Shown here: positions 28,832-40,900 of the stretch, in pieces
Layout: each line of letters opens with the position of its first letter
How positions within the stretch are numbered: the stretch's first letter is position 1
Assembly: GCF_005239225.2 (NCBI RefSeq)
Contig: NC_133289.1
Location: 5,959,501 to 6,023,500, forward strand
DNA from: Populus alba
Taxonomy: Eukaryota; Streptophyta; Magnoliopsida; Malpighiales; Salicaceae
DNA length: 64,000 bases
Reading direction: 5' to 3'
Program-made: the position numbers and the translations under genes
The notes under the pieces: generated by a model
The model's input: the letters and a program-made list of their open reading frames with translations, nothing else
Told to the model about the DNA's origin: nothing
Database searches by the model: none

Positions 28832-30012
28832 TCAAAAACGGCTACAGTTTTTCTGATCAGTTGTGGTGCTTTCCTCACATGAAGGACACTTCGTGATTGT
28901 ACCAATATCCTTTGCAAGTTGAGAGTGCGACTGCGACGGCGACCGTCCAGTTCTTTGTGACCTTAGTTCTTGCAATTCTCTCTTCAATCTTCTGTTCTCG
29001 TTGCTTAAACTTTCACAACATTTCTTCAAGAATTCACAGTCTGCCTCTGTTTGCTTCAGCTTGGTCCTGCATGCACGTTAATTATTTTAATTTTTAATTT
29101 TTATCACCATTATTACTGTAGAGAAGACACCGAATACCCAAAAAGAAACCAATGAAAAAATGACAACAAGGATTTGAATGCACAAACTGAGCTATGGAGA
29201 TTCTTACCTTGCCCTCCTGTTCTGGAACCAGACTTCAACTTGTCTCGGCTTTAAATTCAATTGCTCAGCGAGTGCATTCTTCTTAGCCTGCATGCATGAT
29301 CAGGTGAAATCCTTTATTGAGTCACTGGATAAATAAATTAAAGACAAATAAATTGAAATTAATCTAATGTTTTTGATGACTGAATCAAGGATTTATTATA
29401 TAGCAAATTATAAATAAAAGCAAAAGCAAAAAAGGTCGTGCAGGGAGAGGTTTATTTGTAACTCTAAAACTTAAAGTTTCCAGGCAAAATTATATATTAT
29501 AATTTACAACTACTTACAATAATGATAATAAAAGAAACATGTGTATAATTTGATTTTCTGATATCTAATCAAAGATCAAGAGCGATAGTCAGCAGCACAA
29601 ACTGGCTGCCAAGGGAAGGGAAAAAATGATATAAATTAACATATATATAAAGAGCAGCAAAAAAGGGTACCGGATTAAGAGCGGGATGCCTTCGAAAGCT
29701 CTCCTCAAGATAGCTTGATTGGTCTTTTGTAAGCCTGAGTTTCTTTCTACCAGTTCCATACGTGCAGCTGTTATCAATGGAATGATCACTTCTCTTATTT
29801 CCATAATCCTCATCTTCTTCAGACTTGAAGCATGTCCCCTCTGCCTTGTCATGATGATCTATATTCATGGAATCTTCTTGATCAGGGCAGAGTGTAAATG
29901 AGAGGTCTAGACGTACCACAGGCTTCTCCATCTGTTTCTGTGGCCATGGCGCATAGTTTTCACCACCCAGTCCAAGCCCAAGTCTTGTGTTACAGTACCC
30001 TTCTTCTTCCAT
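28832..30012 (-). CDS. HD-Zip class II transcription factor
   Basis: Nuclear DNA-binding dimer; class II members mostly repress targets in shade, auxin and leaf-polarity responses. Three exons: 30012-29671, 29287-29208, 29066-28832; GT-AG and in frame, 218 residues. Near the N terminus RLGLGLGG carries an EAR-like LxLxL repressor motif. The homeodomain begins [18 protein letters not shown] and ends with helix 3 [13 protein letters not shown], split by the two introns at the places usual for this class. A leucine zipper follows at once ([14 protein letters not shown]...LKRELQEL). The C-terminal CPSCE motif, the class II redox-sensitive mark, is present as KCPSCEES. At 218 residues it is short for the class, since the N-terminal region is compact. 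I do not assign a specific HAT/ATHB name. Confidence 0.93.
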
Positions 30013-30013
30013 G

Positions 30014-30050
30014 TTTGAGAGAGAGAGCGAGAGAGAGAGAGAGAGAGGGG
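30014..30050 (-). promoter_or_regulatory. GA/CT-rich leader of the HD-Zip gene
   Basis: A GA-repeat tract (CT on the coding strand) sits directly before the ATG, inside the presumed 5' UTR. Such tracts are binding sites for plant BPC/GAGA factors in many homeobox gene leaders; the function here is inferred. Confidence 0.45.
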
Positions 30051-30119
30051 AAAAGGGAAAAGAGAAAGAGAAGATGATGAATATAATTGGCGAATGGAGA
30101 GAAGGGGTTAGGAGGTGAC

Positions 30120-30125
30120 TTTATA
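30120..30125 (-). promoter_or_regulatory. TATA box of the HD-Zip gene
   Basis: On the minus strand the sequence reads CTTGTATAAAGTCA, about 110 bases upstream of the ATG. Context and spacing fit a plant TATA box. Confidence 0.6.
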
Positions 30126-30129
30126 CAAG

Positions 30130-33100
30130 AATATTCAAGTCTTTGGATATAATTTAGGAATATATAAATGATTTTAAATATATTTTTTTTGTGAATAACT
30201 ACGGTGCTAATGACAACCAGACATGGAGATAGTGTCCTAATGGGAGCGCTTAAGCCATGCATGACCCTTTTGAGGGAAACCAGGACTTCCTTCATTCCTT
30301 CCATATGATCATGTTTGACCTCGCAATTAATTTCCACAGGGTTTTAATTAATTAACAATTAATTCTAGACTTTGATTGATTTGAGTCTACTCTCCCCCAG
30401 ACCTTATGTTTCCAAACAATTTCCCTGCGTGTGAAAACAAAAGAATTCTATGTTTTGAATTTGGGGTCAATTGTCTACGCACATGCAAACATATTATACT
30501 TCCCACCTTAATTTCTTCAATGATATCAAGAGTGATGCAATTAATTTCTATGTTTTTATATATATATATATATATATAGAAATCTTAATATTTTTCTAAA
30601 AATTCTTATTATCATAATAATATTTTTTCTTACGTACTATCATCCAGGTTTCCCATGATATATATACTATACTAAATATATAATATATTTGATAAAGCAT
30701 AATTTATATACGGATTACATAGAAAATAATTTATAAATAAAAGAGATCTTCTTGTGATAAAATCTAATCTATATATATTTTTATATGACCTATAAAATGA
30801 AGGAAGGTATTTTATAAGCTAATTAATTATATCTGTTTTATAAAATAATAAAAAAGTTATTATTTGTTTATTCTCAAAGGGTAGCTAGGTCAGAGCAAGG
30901 GATGTAGAGGTTCAATTAATTAGAAACTTGATTCAATGGATGGGTCATGGAGTTTGCGAGGTAACCCACAGGGTTGGACTCCATTTGACAGCTAAAGTTG
31001 TGCTTTTATCACTTCCAGGTGGTGAAAGTTACAATAAATTGACGCAAGGATCTATAATCTTCTCTCTATGTCTCAGCTAATTTCATAATTAAAACATCAT
31101 TTTTTCAAATACTTGGTGCTTGACTAACTCTTTTTAGTTGAATTTTGGGTTTTTGTTTTGTTTTTTTATTATTATCCTAAATGCGAGGAATTCACTTTAT
31201 CCCCTCTAAATTATTCAAACAAAGACTCTGATCATAATTCTTCAAACAAATTTGTTTACATCTTAATAAAATGAAAGAGGCCAAATTAGACTTTCATTAT
31301 TTTTTTGGTGCAATAAAAGAAGTAGAGTCTTGGATGGAAGTAAACATAGGATGGCAAAAGGTCGTTATCTATATATCTACATCTAACCTGATATATTTAC
31401 GGTCCAAACAAATATTTACTAAAATTTAATTTAATTTTTTTTTTTTTAATTATTTTTTTATGTTTCCAAATCGTTTTAATGTACCGATATTTAAAATAAA
31501 TTTTAATAAATAAATAAAATCAATTTTTTATATGTATTTTTTATATCACATTAATTTTTTATTTCAATTTAAATTAATACCCTCTCTTTTATATTTTCTG
31601 AATTTTTTAAATCATATTTTTTTTAATTGTAGTTATTTTTTATTTTATTTTTTTATAATATTTCAATGAGATTAATGTAATTTATATTTATATATTTTTA
31701 TTTTTATTTGATATAAATAAAATGTATTTGTATGATACATTTAAAAAAAAAATTGTTTGTTTTTTATGAGAAATATTTTATTTTATTTTATGTTTTTTTT
31801 TTTACTTGCAATGTATCAAATGAAGTAACCTATTCTTTAACTATTATATTATTATACTAAAAAGATAGAGTTGTTTCTTATGGTGCTTAATTATTCATAT
31901 GAATAGTAAAGCAAGTTAATATATTTGTTTAATTATTTTAATAATGTGTGTTGTAACTTAGTTGATTAGCATGTGAGATTGAGATGAGGGTTACGGGTTT
32001 TGAATGTTATGACTATCACTTTTATTTAAAAATATAAATGTAAATGACATATATAAATATCTTCCAACCCATATAAAAAGATAAAAACAAACTAGAGGTC
32101 TAGCCCCCATGCACTTAGCATGCTATTGATAGGCTAGGTGCTAGGCCTAGTTGTTTTCTATCTTTTATTTTTTGTTTTTTTTTTAAGTACTTTGAAAAAA
32201 GTAACTAGATTCATTTACTTTTTAATTTTAACATTGTTTCTAAAATACTATTATAAATTATAATAATAATATTCATGAAAATTAATAATAATAATATTCT
32301 ATTAAAATCATTTTGTTATTCTTAATATTTTTAAATAGATTTTTAACCAGATTTTATCTTATTTATAATGTTTTTAGCTTTCAATCATAATTTTTTTATT
32401 AAGATTCAATTAAAAAATTATTGAACTCTGAATATTTTATTTCATTAAAAAACATTTCCCCTCTCAAAATGTCGAGGACAAACAAATAGTGATCGAGCCA
32501 TATAGGTATAAAAAAAAGACATTTGTCCACTTAATTTTTTTTATAAAATATTTTTTTATATTAGGGATATTAATATAATAGTTTAATGAGGGTTTGATAC
32601 ACGAAAGTGAAAAGTTATTGTTTGCTTATATTTTAATATATATTTCAATTAACTATTTTATTATTATTATTATTATAAATTAATAAATTAATGTTTATGC
32701 AAAACTACTATTCTTGAGATTTTTGTATTAGCAGAGTAGATTATTGAAATTATTTAACTAAGATCTCTTAATTCTCTATAATTATGGATTAATTATTTAA
32801 TTGAGATCTCTTAATTTACAATATACATATCACATTTTATATCAAAATTTGTTTTGTAATTAATTGTTAATGAGATGCTTGGAATTAGGAGATGTCATGG
32901 GTTTAAATCCCATAAGTTACCCTTTTTTCTCTTTTTATTTTTTTTTATTTGAACCTAGAGTATAATATTAAAACTGGTTTCACATATTTGACTTAGTAAA
33001 TTCATACAACTTTTTTTATGTGTGTCTAGAAATAATTTAAATGTATAGAAATGATTAAGTATAATTTAATCAGCATACTTATTATATACATATAGATATG

Positions 33101-33985
33101 AATTGAAATGAGTTTTGATGAATTAATATATATTTTACTATGAATTTCATATGAAAAATTTAGAATTATTATGTAACTCAACTAATTTTATTATTGTGTA
33201 GTTATATTAATTATTATGTAGACACTAATAATAAAAAAAAACAAACAGATTTGTTAATTAAATTAATATGTTACTATACAAGTATTTCAAATGTAAATTC
33301 CCTTAAAAGGATGAATAGTCATTCAAAGCTTTTTAAGTCATATAATTTAATTAAATTCAAATACAAATCATATTGAAAAGTCATATAATATTTATTAATA
33401 ATTTATCAACTTGAAAAAAACTCTGGCTCGCTGCATACGAACTATTATTTTCTACAATCATTCTTCTCCTCTTACAAAAGGCCACGTTGCATTAGCTTTT
33501 GCCAACATCCTCGCAATTCTGGCTCGAAGGCTTGAGGAGCCCCAGTGTCTCTCTAACAGTTGCCAAGTGCCTTTAAAAGAGAGTTGAACCTGTGAAGAGA
33601 GCATATCTGTGCTCAACCTCATACATATTTTTTCAGAATAAATTATAAATGAGTTAATTAAATCGTTCTTGTATTTTAAAAATTAATCAATCAATTCTTT
33701 GACCAGTAAAATCTGCTTAATTTAATATTATTTTATTTTAAAATATATTTTCTTCTTATTAACATTTCCATATTATCTGATTTTTTAAATAAAAAACAAA
33801 ACAAATTGAGAATGAACATAAAATGACTTAAGAAATAATCATGAATAAATTTAAAAGCATAGGGGCTAATTATTTATTTTTTAAAACTAAAAAGACTATT
33901 TAATTTGTTTTATTAAAGTAAAGAGACTAATATATACTTTACTCAACGCAGGTCTCTCATATTCAAGGAATGTATACACAAACAC
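30130..33985. other. Long gene-free AT-rich region
   Basis: No frame resembles a protein. Contains a (TA)n run at about 30558-30580, an AT-rich dispersed repeat at about 31430-31580, and many ATT/AAT runs (31600-33400). The stretch 33420-33600 is more GC-rich (GCTCGCTGCATACG, GCTCGAAGGCTTGAGGAGCC) but unassigned. Confidence 0.5.
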
Positions 33986-33991
33986 ACGAAC

Positions 33992-34348
33992 CAATGGCGG
34001 ATCTTGAACAAGATTTTAGAAAAAACAAGAATATGACTAAAATTACTTTGTCAAGCTTCTGTTACAGCACAATTCTATTTATATCAACTTTGGACAATAA
34101 ATTTGATTCCTTCAAAACTAATATGTTTGTTATGTATCTATATACATATACACATAGAGAGACTTTTAGCTTTAAAAAGAAAAGGAAAAACAGGAAATCA
34201 AGTATCCAAGTGCAAGCAAATTTTGAGAAACAAGGACTAAATTGAATAGTTTTCAAAAGTACAAAGACTTAAATGCATATATCATTGGGAAAATTGAAAA
34301 CCTAGGGGAGGCTACTGCCCTCCTGTTTTTGAGAGGATCCACCACTGA
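33992..34348. mobile_element. Possible short DNA transposon with GGCGGATC-type ends
   Basis: The left end CAATGGCGGATCTTG and the right end GAGGATCCACCACTG are imperfect inverted repeats (CA(A/G)TGG(C/T)GGATC). They enclose about 357 bp with no transposase. No target-site duplication is clear. Confidence 0.45.
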
Positions 34349-36250
34349 CAGAAACACACAAAGTGAGGTAATAATCATTAGGCTAAAGATCTATTCCTAC
34401 AAACAAGAGTTATAAAATCTAATATGTTTGGAATAAAATTGTTATATTAAATAATTAATTAATTTTTTAATTTAAGTAATTTAATCTTGATCTTTTTAGT
34501 CTAGATGTCTAGTGACTTGATATGAAAAAACTGAAGTAGTTGATAATAGCAAGCGATACCTAGCAAACCAAAGTGGCTGATAACTATTGTACTAGCAGGT
34601 AATATCTGGTAAACTAAAATGACTGGTACCTATAAAATATCTTCTTTAATAGATGTAGAAATTTTTTGATAATAAAATCAGTAACTTTGTAAAGAGAGAA
34701 AATACAATGATATTTTAGAGAAATGGAATCTGAAAATATATATATTGAAAATGTTAAGTGTAAAATTATTGTCAATCTTTGGCTTAAAAGATTCATGGTG
34801 TATTTATAACACATGAGTTTTATTCTTTTGTAAAGAGGAGAGGTTGAAGCGTAATTTCATCCTTGTGACATTTTGAGTTGTATTCTACTCAAAATAATCT
34901 GCATAAGATCCTAAAAAAATTATTGGCAAGTATTGAACTCGATATGTGTTGCTCATAAGGGTGTCGGGATGCATGCTCAGCACAGCACCCCCAATAAATT
35001 AGGTATTGGCACGCCCAACACCCTAATTAAATGGGTTCAGGTGTTATGTGTGGATCTAATAATGGGTGCTGATGTGCCCATACACCCAAAAAATTTGGAT
35101 AGGAGTATAACCTTCAGGTCCAATAAAGGGTGTTGGGCACACCAACACCCCTAACTCTTACTAGGTGTGACATGCCCAGCAAGGTGTCATGCCTAGCAAG
35201 CAAAGCTGGGCTTGACAACATATCTAGTATGAGCTTGGACAATCATACCCGAGCCCATGTTATTAGTAGCAATTGGGCTAGGGCATGGTAGCTCGGGTTT
35301 AAAAGGAATGTTTTTTGAGCTTTTTAGTTTTCAATTTAGGCATGCTGACTCTATTTTCACAAAACATGTTATTAGGGTTTTAAGGCTGACATTTTATCTT
35401 GAAGCTAATTTGTACACTAAGAAAAAAATTAAGAAGTGATTGAAATTGAAGCTTCAAGAGGATGTTTAAAAACTTTTCATCTTGTACTTTGCTTCTCAAC
35501 TAGTGGGTATCAGCTAGATATACTGAAAACAAAACCATTTTAAAGTTAGAATTTTAGAGCCAACAGTAATTGAGATTTATAATTATGTAATTTAAGGAAG
35601 TATCTTTAAGAAATTACAATTTTGATTTATGCATAAATTAATCTAAAAATTTCTAGTTCTACCTGGAATCTTTAATGGACCGCAATATAATTTTCAAGCG
35701 TAGTAAAAAATTAATGTTCCAAAATTCTTTTTTATAATAATTCTTTATTCATCCTAACTATACAAAGAAAGAAAAATTGGTAATATGTAATGATAAATTG
35801 ATTTCTAGAATCATTAGACAACATTGTAGGCTATAAATAAGTTTTATATCGAACTTTTTTTTTTTTCTTCTCTTTTTTTCTCACAACAGCATAAAAAATT
35901 AATTTATGAGTTTTATTTTTATTATTTCAGCTAAACCTAAGGTTTGTTTGGACTTAGTTAATAATTTGTTTTCAACTTAAGATCCAAAACTTATTTAGAT
36001 CAAAGATTGGGGCTTACTAGTATAGGGTTTTGGCAACTTTTTGATCAATAATACCTTTTCAGTTTAATGTGTAGAGAGATTCTTGAACAAACTGAATCTT
36101 AACTTATCAAAGATTAACTGATTTCATTATATCATTCAACTTCATTCCAATAATGTTGGTTTTTAGGACAAGTTTTTATTATGTCACACTTTTATCATGA
36201 GGTTCACATTACTACATATAATTTTTTTATGTTAAAATTGATTTTTGATT
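34349..36250. other. Spacer with an LTR-like stretch
   Basis: About 34960-35222 is more GC-rich and repeats ACACCC, GGTGTT and GCCCA(A/G)CA words on both strands, reminiscent of decayed LTR sequence in woody dicots. Frames there (34933-35154) are not protein-like. The rest is AT-rich and empty. Confidence 0.45.

Positions 36251-36253
<3 letters not shown>

Positions 36254-36324
<71 letters not shown>
36254..36324 (+). repeat. Compound (TA)n(GA)n microsatellite
   Basis: About 43 bp of TA units pass directly into about 28 bp of GA units, some 550 bp upstream of the small secreted-protein gene. Confidence 0.95.
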
Positions 36325-36327
<3 letters not shown>

Positions 36328-36872
36328 AAGCAAATATTAGCAAAAGTAGTTTCCTAGAGGCAGAAAGAAAAATACAGCAACTTCATGATTCATGTTGATA
36401 TGTCCTTGTAAAGATGTGGTGTAGGAGAGAGAATAGCAAATACAGCAAAAGGATGATGAACCAAATATAGTCCTTATTGGTGAGGACAAAACATGGATCA
36501 ATAGTTCAAACACACTTGGTTTTGTTTGACATCGAACACACTCATGAAAGGAATTCCTTGCTTTACCAGCCTTCAAAAAAAAAAAAAAAAAACACCATGA
36601 TTCCACTGTCAAATCCTAAAAGGAAAAGAAGTGTAAATTTGGGCAATAATAGCATCGATGAGAGTCTGCAAAGTCCGTCCTGGCATGGTTCAATCTCACA
36701 AGCAACAGAATCACAGGCATGGGCTCAAACATGTCCCCCCTGCCCCTCTACCAATAATTGACTCTCTCTCTATCTCTAGGCATTGCCTGCAGTGCTCTTC
36801 TGTGTATATTTATTTGCTCTTCCACAGCTTTCTTTCATCCTGGAGAGAGCGCAAAAGTCCTCAGCAAGAATA

Positions 36873-37584
36873 ATGAAACTTCTGCATCTTCTCTTGTTGG
36901 TGATGCTTACAACTGCTTTTTATTTCTTTTCCCAGAACATCAGTTCTTCTTCTTCCCCTTCCATGTTTTTCCTCACAGGAAGGAGATCCATGAGAGAACA
37001 GAGATCCATGAGCGAACAGATGATGTCATCGGTCACCCTCGGAGATGAGCATGAGAATACAAAGGTAGGATCTGAAGCTTGATTGAATTTCCCTTTTTGC
37101 TTCGAAATACAACATTGCAGAAATCTTCCTCTGATTGCACACGTTGCCATCATTAGCTCTGTATATGTGCCAAACTTGTGTCCGTATGTTCTCTAGGTAT
37201 TCAAACTTCACCATGTTGTGCCTAACAGTAGTGTCCACGTTCTGATCCTTAGCTTGAATGTGCCTGGAAGCAACAAAGCTTACGGTTTGGTGATGGAAAT
37301 ACCTTGTCCGTCCAACTTTACATGGAGATCTTGAACAATCACAATAGCTTTAGACACTTGTTTTTCTCCGTTCCATTTCTAAATTGATATTCCAAAAGTA
37401 ACAAGTATGGATGTGCGGATTGCAGGTTCTTGATGAAAAGACAGAGCAAGCAACAATCAAGGAAGATTCTAGGCAACTAGAGTATCCAAGCAGCAGTGAT
37501 AATATAGATGATCTTGTTTACCACGTTGATTACCATGGCGTGTCAACTCATCCAACTCCAACTCCAAAGCATCCCAAACCCTAA
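36873..37584 (+). CDS. Small secreted protein, candidate sulfated-peptide precursor
   Basis: Two exons, 36873-37064 and 37426-37584, joined at a GT-AG intron in phase 0, give 116 residues. Residues 1-20 (MKLLHLLLLVMLTTAFYFFS) form a signal peptide or anchor. A Ser/Met/Arg-rich middle follows, then an acidic stretch. The conserved-looking end is DYHGVSTHPTPTPKHPKP (residues 99-116). An Asp-Tyr pair preceded by acidic residues (NIDDL) is the usual site for tyrosylprotein sulfotransferase, and the Pro-rich tail could be hydroxylated. RGF/GOLVEN peptides also start with DY and are Pro/His-rich, but end in HN, which is absent here; PSY peptides start DY too. I cannot place it in a named family. 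A longer in-frame start at 36783 exists, but the ATG at 36873 gives the cleaner signal peptide. Confidence 0.72.
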
Positions 37585-37959
37585 AATATCTTTCTTTAAG
37601 CTTTCAGATGAAGAAATGCTGCATACATGTACTTCATTTTTAATCAACTAGTTAACGATGTATTAATTACACCAATACAATTAGGATGAATATATATTTC
37701 TGCTGGCAGTATATGAGCGGTTTTTGTGTTTTCTCAAGGTTTCACAAATCAAATTGTACTTGTAGCATATAAACAGACTATAAAAGTGACAGATATTACT
37801 TTGTCAACAGGCTTTACTGATCAAATTATACCTGTGATTTGTTTTAACAAATGCAATAAACCAATTGCTGATATGGGCTGCCCTCCGAATCTGATAGGGC
37901 AGAACACTTTCGGGAAAAAAACAAGATAATCTAAATCTAATTTGAAGGAAAGAGATACA
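37585..37959. other. Short spacer, no gene
   Basis: Probable 3' UTR of the small secreted protein followed by plain sequence. The short frame at 37726-37929 is not protein-like. Confidence 0.5.
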
Positions 37960-40900
37960 TTACAAAGTAGCGAGCGCATTCCATTCATATATGGCTTTCT
38001 TGTACTTCTCGAGTAGTAGTAGTTTGTAGCTATCAATCACATCCTCAAATAACACTTCATCAAAGAACTTAGATTTAACTTGAGCACATGAAGGAAATAA
38101 ATTTTGAAAATCGTAGAAAGCTAAATTCCAATCATGTTCTTGAATGGTTTCCGTCTCCTAATAGAGAAGCCTGAGCCACCTCATCCGATGAAAAGGATCC
38201 TTGTTCCTTTCAATAGCTATTTCCACACTACTGAATACTTCCAAGAACCTCGATGCCTTTTAATTTGATCAATAATATTGTTGAATGTGGTTTTCTGGTC
38301 CAAATTAAGCCAATCGTTGGCTTTCATGAGCACCAACTAAGGAAGCTTCCCGCAAGGTAGAATCACAAGCCCCAATTAATTCAATCATTAAATGCAACAG
38401 AGTCACAGGCATCAGATCCAGAATTCCAGACAATGGCTCAACTGAAGCACGATGCAGCTGTTTTTGGGTCTGATACCAGCAATGGAGTGCAACGTGTGCA
38501 AAGCCCTCCCACCTGCGATTAAGTGAAATACAGCAAAGGACACATGAGAAATGGTCTTCAAGATAGCCATTAATCTTAATTTCATCAAAGATTCCAATTT
38601 TGATAAGATTCCATAAACATGTCCTTTCATGCTATTTTGGAAACATGGAACATAAAATTTGGTTAATTGGAACATTCATAATATAAAAACTACGCAAGAG
38701 CTTGAAATTTCATGATTCAATTCATCTAAACTGCACTGAAGCAACGCCAAATAGAATATTCATCCTAGATTTTGATGAGTTTGGCATGCCATAAACATTT
38801 CATTAGTGAACAGCATCAGGCAGGAATATTACCGCATAAAAGACCACCAGATTTTATCTGTCCTCGTTTCAGTTTTTCCTTGAGCAGTAAAAAATATAAC
38901 ACAATCTAAACATCAATAAGAAATTTTAACCACATATATAGTTTTGACACAATTTAGTCATTCAAAATGTTCTTCTTGTACATCAGTTTCAGACATTATC
39001 ATTTAGATAATCCTTTGGCACAAGCCTTACTGTGCGCCTTATATATATTTTAAAGACATGTCCATGAGTTAGCTTTTCCAGAGACATTAGCCCAAAACTA
39101 TGTCTCTGTCTCGGAGACAAAATGTCTTCATTAAATAATTTTGTCAATAGCATGGGCCAGTCCACATGGGCTGCTGAGTTTCCAGCTTTGTAAACAACAT
39201 CAATTGAATCAGTTAAAAAAAATTTCAATCTAGACTAAAGAGATCCATATGATGAGAAATGGCATTGATAGAAATCTTAGGTACATCAACCACCGCAAAC
39301 ACAAAAGGAAACTTTTTTGGTGATTATTATTTCAGAGAATTTATTGGAGAAAAAAGTGACTAAGATTGCAAGGTATTTTCCTTAGAAGACAATAACTAGA
39401 AAATCAAAGCAAAAGGGCCTCCTAACCTGAGAAAAATAAACCTCCTAAATACCTCTGAAGCAATAGACCTTAAAAGAGAATAAAAGGCGAAAAAACAATC
39501 ATATTGCAAATAACTGCCTTGATAGGGACTGGTTCTTTAAATTCAGCAACCCAAAGATTTCCATATCACTGCAAATATAGTACACTACAATAGACTCCTT
39601 ATCCTTAAACAACTAGTACTCCCTTCTCCCAAAATCAACAAGATTCATCAATAACTCCTAATGAAGCCATATTTCTTGAGTGCATTGGCCATTCACGGGC
39701 CATCACAGAAGTTACCTAGAATCCAACCCATACATTGAATGCCCCTACAACGTAGTTAATTATTCTGTTTGAGGAAACGGATATTAGCTAGCTCCAAAGG
39801 ATCAATGGCCCTTGGCAGATATTGTCAGTCAAAGGTAACTGCTGGGGGACATGTAGGTGAGGATACACTTGGATATTATCAACCGATAAAATCAGTAGTT
39901 CATTGACTGGTCATACGTGTATCTGTCTCTAGGGGAGAGGTGCAAGGGATTAATGCCATCCGCTGTGAGCAAGTGCATGCGTAATAACCCCCCCCCCCAT
40001 TAATTTCTTAAATTAGAGATTAGAGATGAAAAACAAATTTGCTACGCAAACATAATTTTTCAACATGTAAGACCAAACAAATCTGTTGCAGAGAAAAGTA
40101 AAGGATGAACTTTTACTTACTCAAAAGGAGGTTCCACCTCAATACCAAATGTGACATGTAAGGAAAATCTGGCTAAATCACTAGACCCACCGTCATGTGT
40201 ACATGCCTCGTGAGGAAAGCCTCTTGGAATATACAAAATGTCACCTTCCCTCAACAGGAACTTTCTATATCCAGCCAAAGAATTTTCTTCCACAAAACAT
40301 TGTTCTCTATCAAGAGGATCATACAAGCGAGGTAACTGCAAATTTGGTTGTGAATAGATTGTCCATTGCTTGGTTCCAAAGAGTTGGCATACAAACACAC
40401 AGTGGTCATCACAGTGACGATCCAAGCCCTGAGAATTAGGTGGTGTCAAGTATATATGGCACCTACCGATGGTTGATCAAACAAAGATGTTAAAGCATTT
40501 GCAGCAGCTGCAATACTTGTAAGCCAAAACTCAGAGCTATTGTATAGCCCTCTTTAAATGCTTCTCCACATTTCATAATATCCATAGCGTTGAAAGCATG
40601 TTTCCTAAAGCAGGATGGATCAAATTTCTTTTGAAAGAAATGCACCTCTTTCTTTGAAGGCTCTGTTCTTTGTACTCATATGTCCTGCTGGTTGATTATA
40701 GGACAACCCAATTCACTTCTCACCTCGTCCTAGAAACTTAAGATGTTCAGTTCATCTGAAGCAATAGGTACACATGAAACAAAACTTTGAAGTACAGATG
40801 AAACAAAGGTAGGAGATGCTTCTTTCAGTTTAGAGATTGTGCAATCGAACTAAAAATGTCATCTTCCTCAATTAAGGACCCTGAAAGCCTTCTTACATGA

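Noticed and set aside
36820..36834. TTCCACAGCTTTCTT, identical to the first 15 bases of miR396
   Set aside because: The rest of the mature sequence does not match, no star-strand arm is visible nearby, and the sense orientation would not make it a target. Probably chance.
38989..39228. 79-codon open frame inside the JmjC pseudogene intron
   Set aside because: Not recognised as JmjC or transposon sequence; a short frame within a dead gene is weak evidence.
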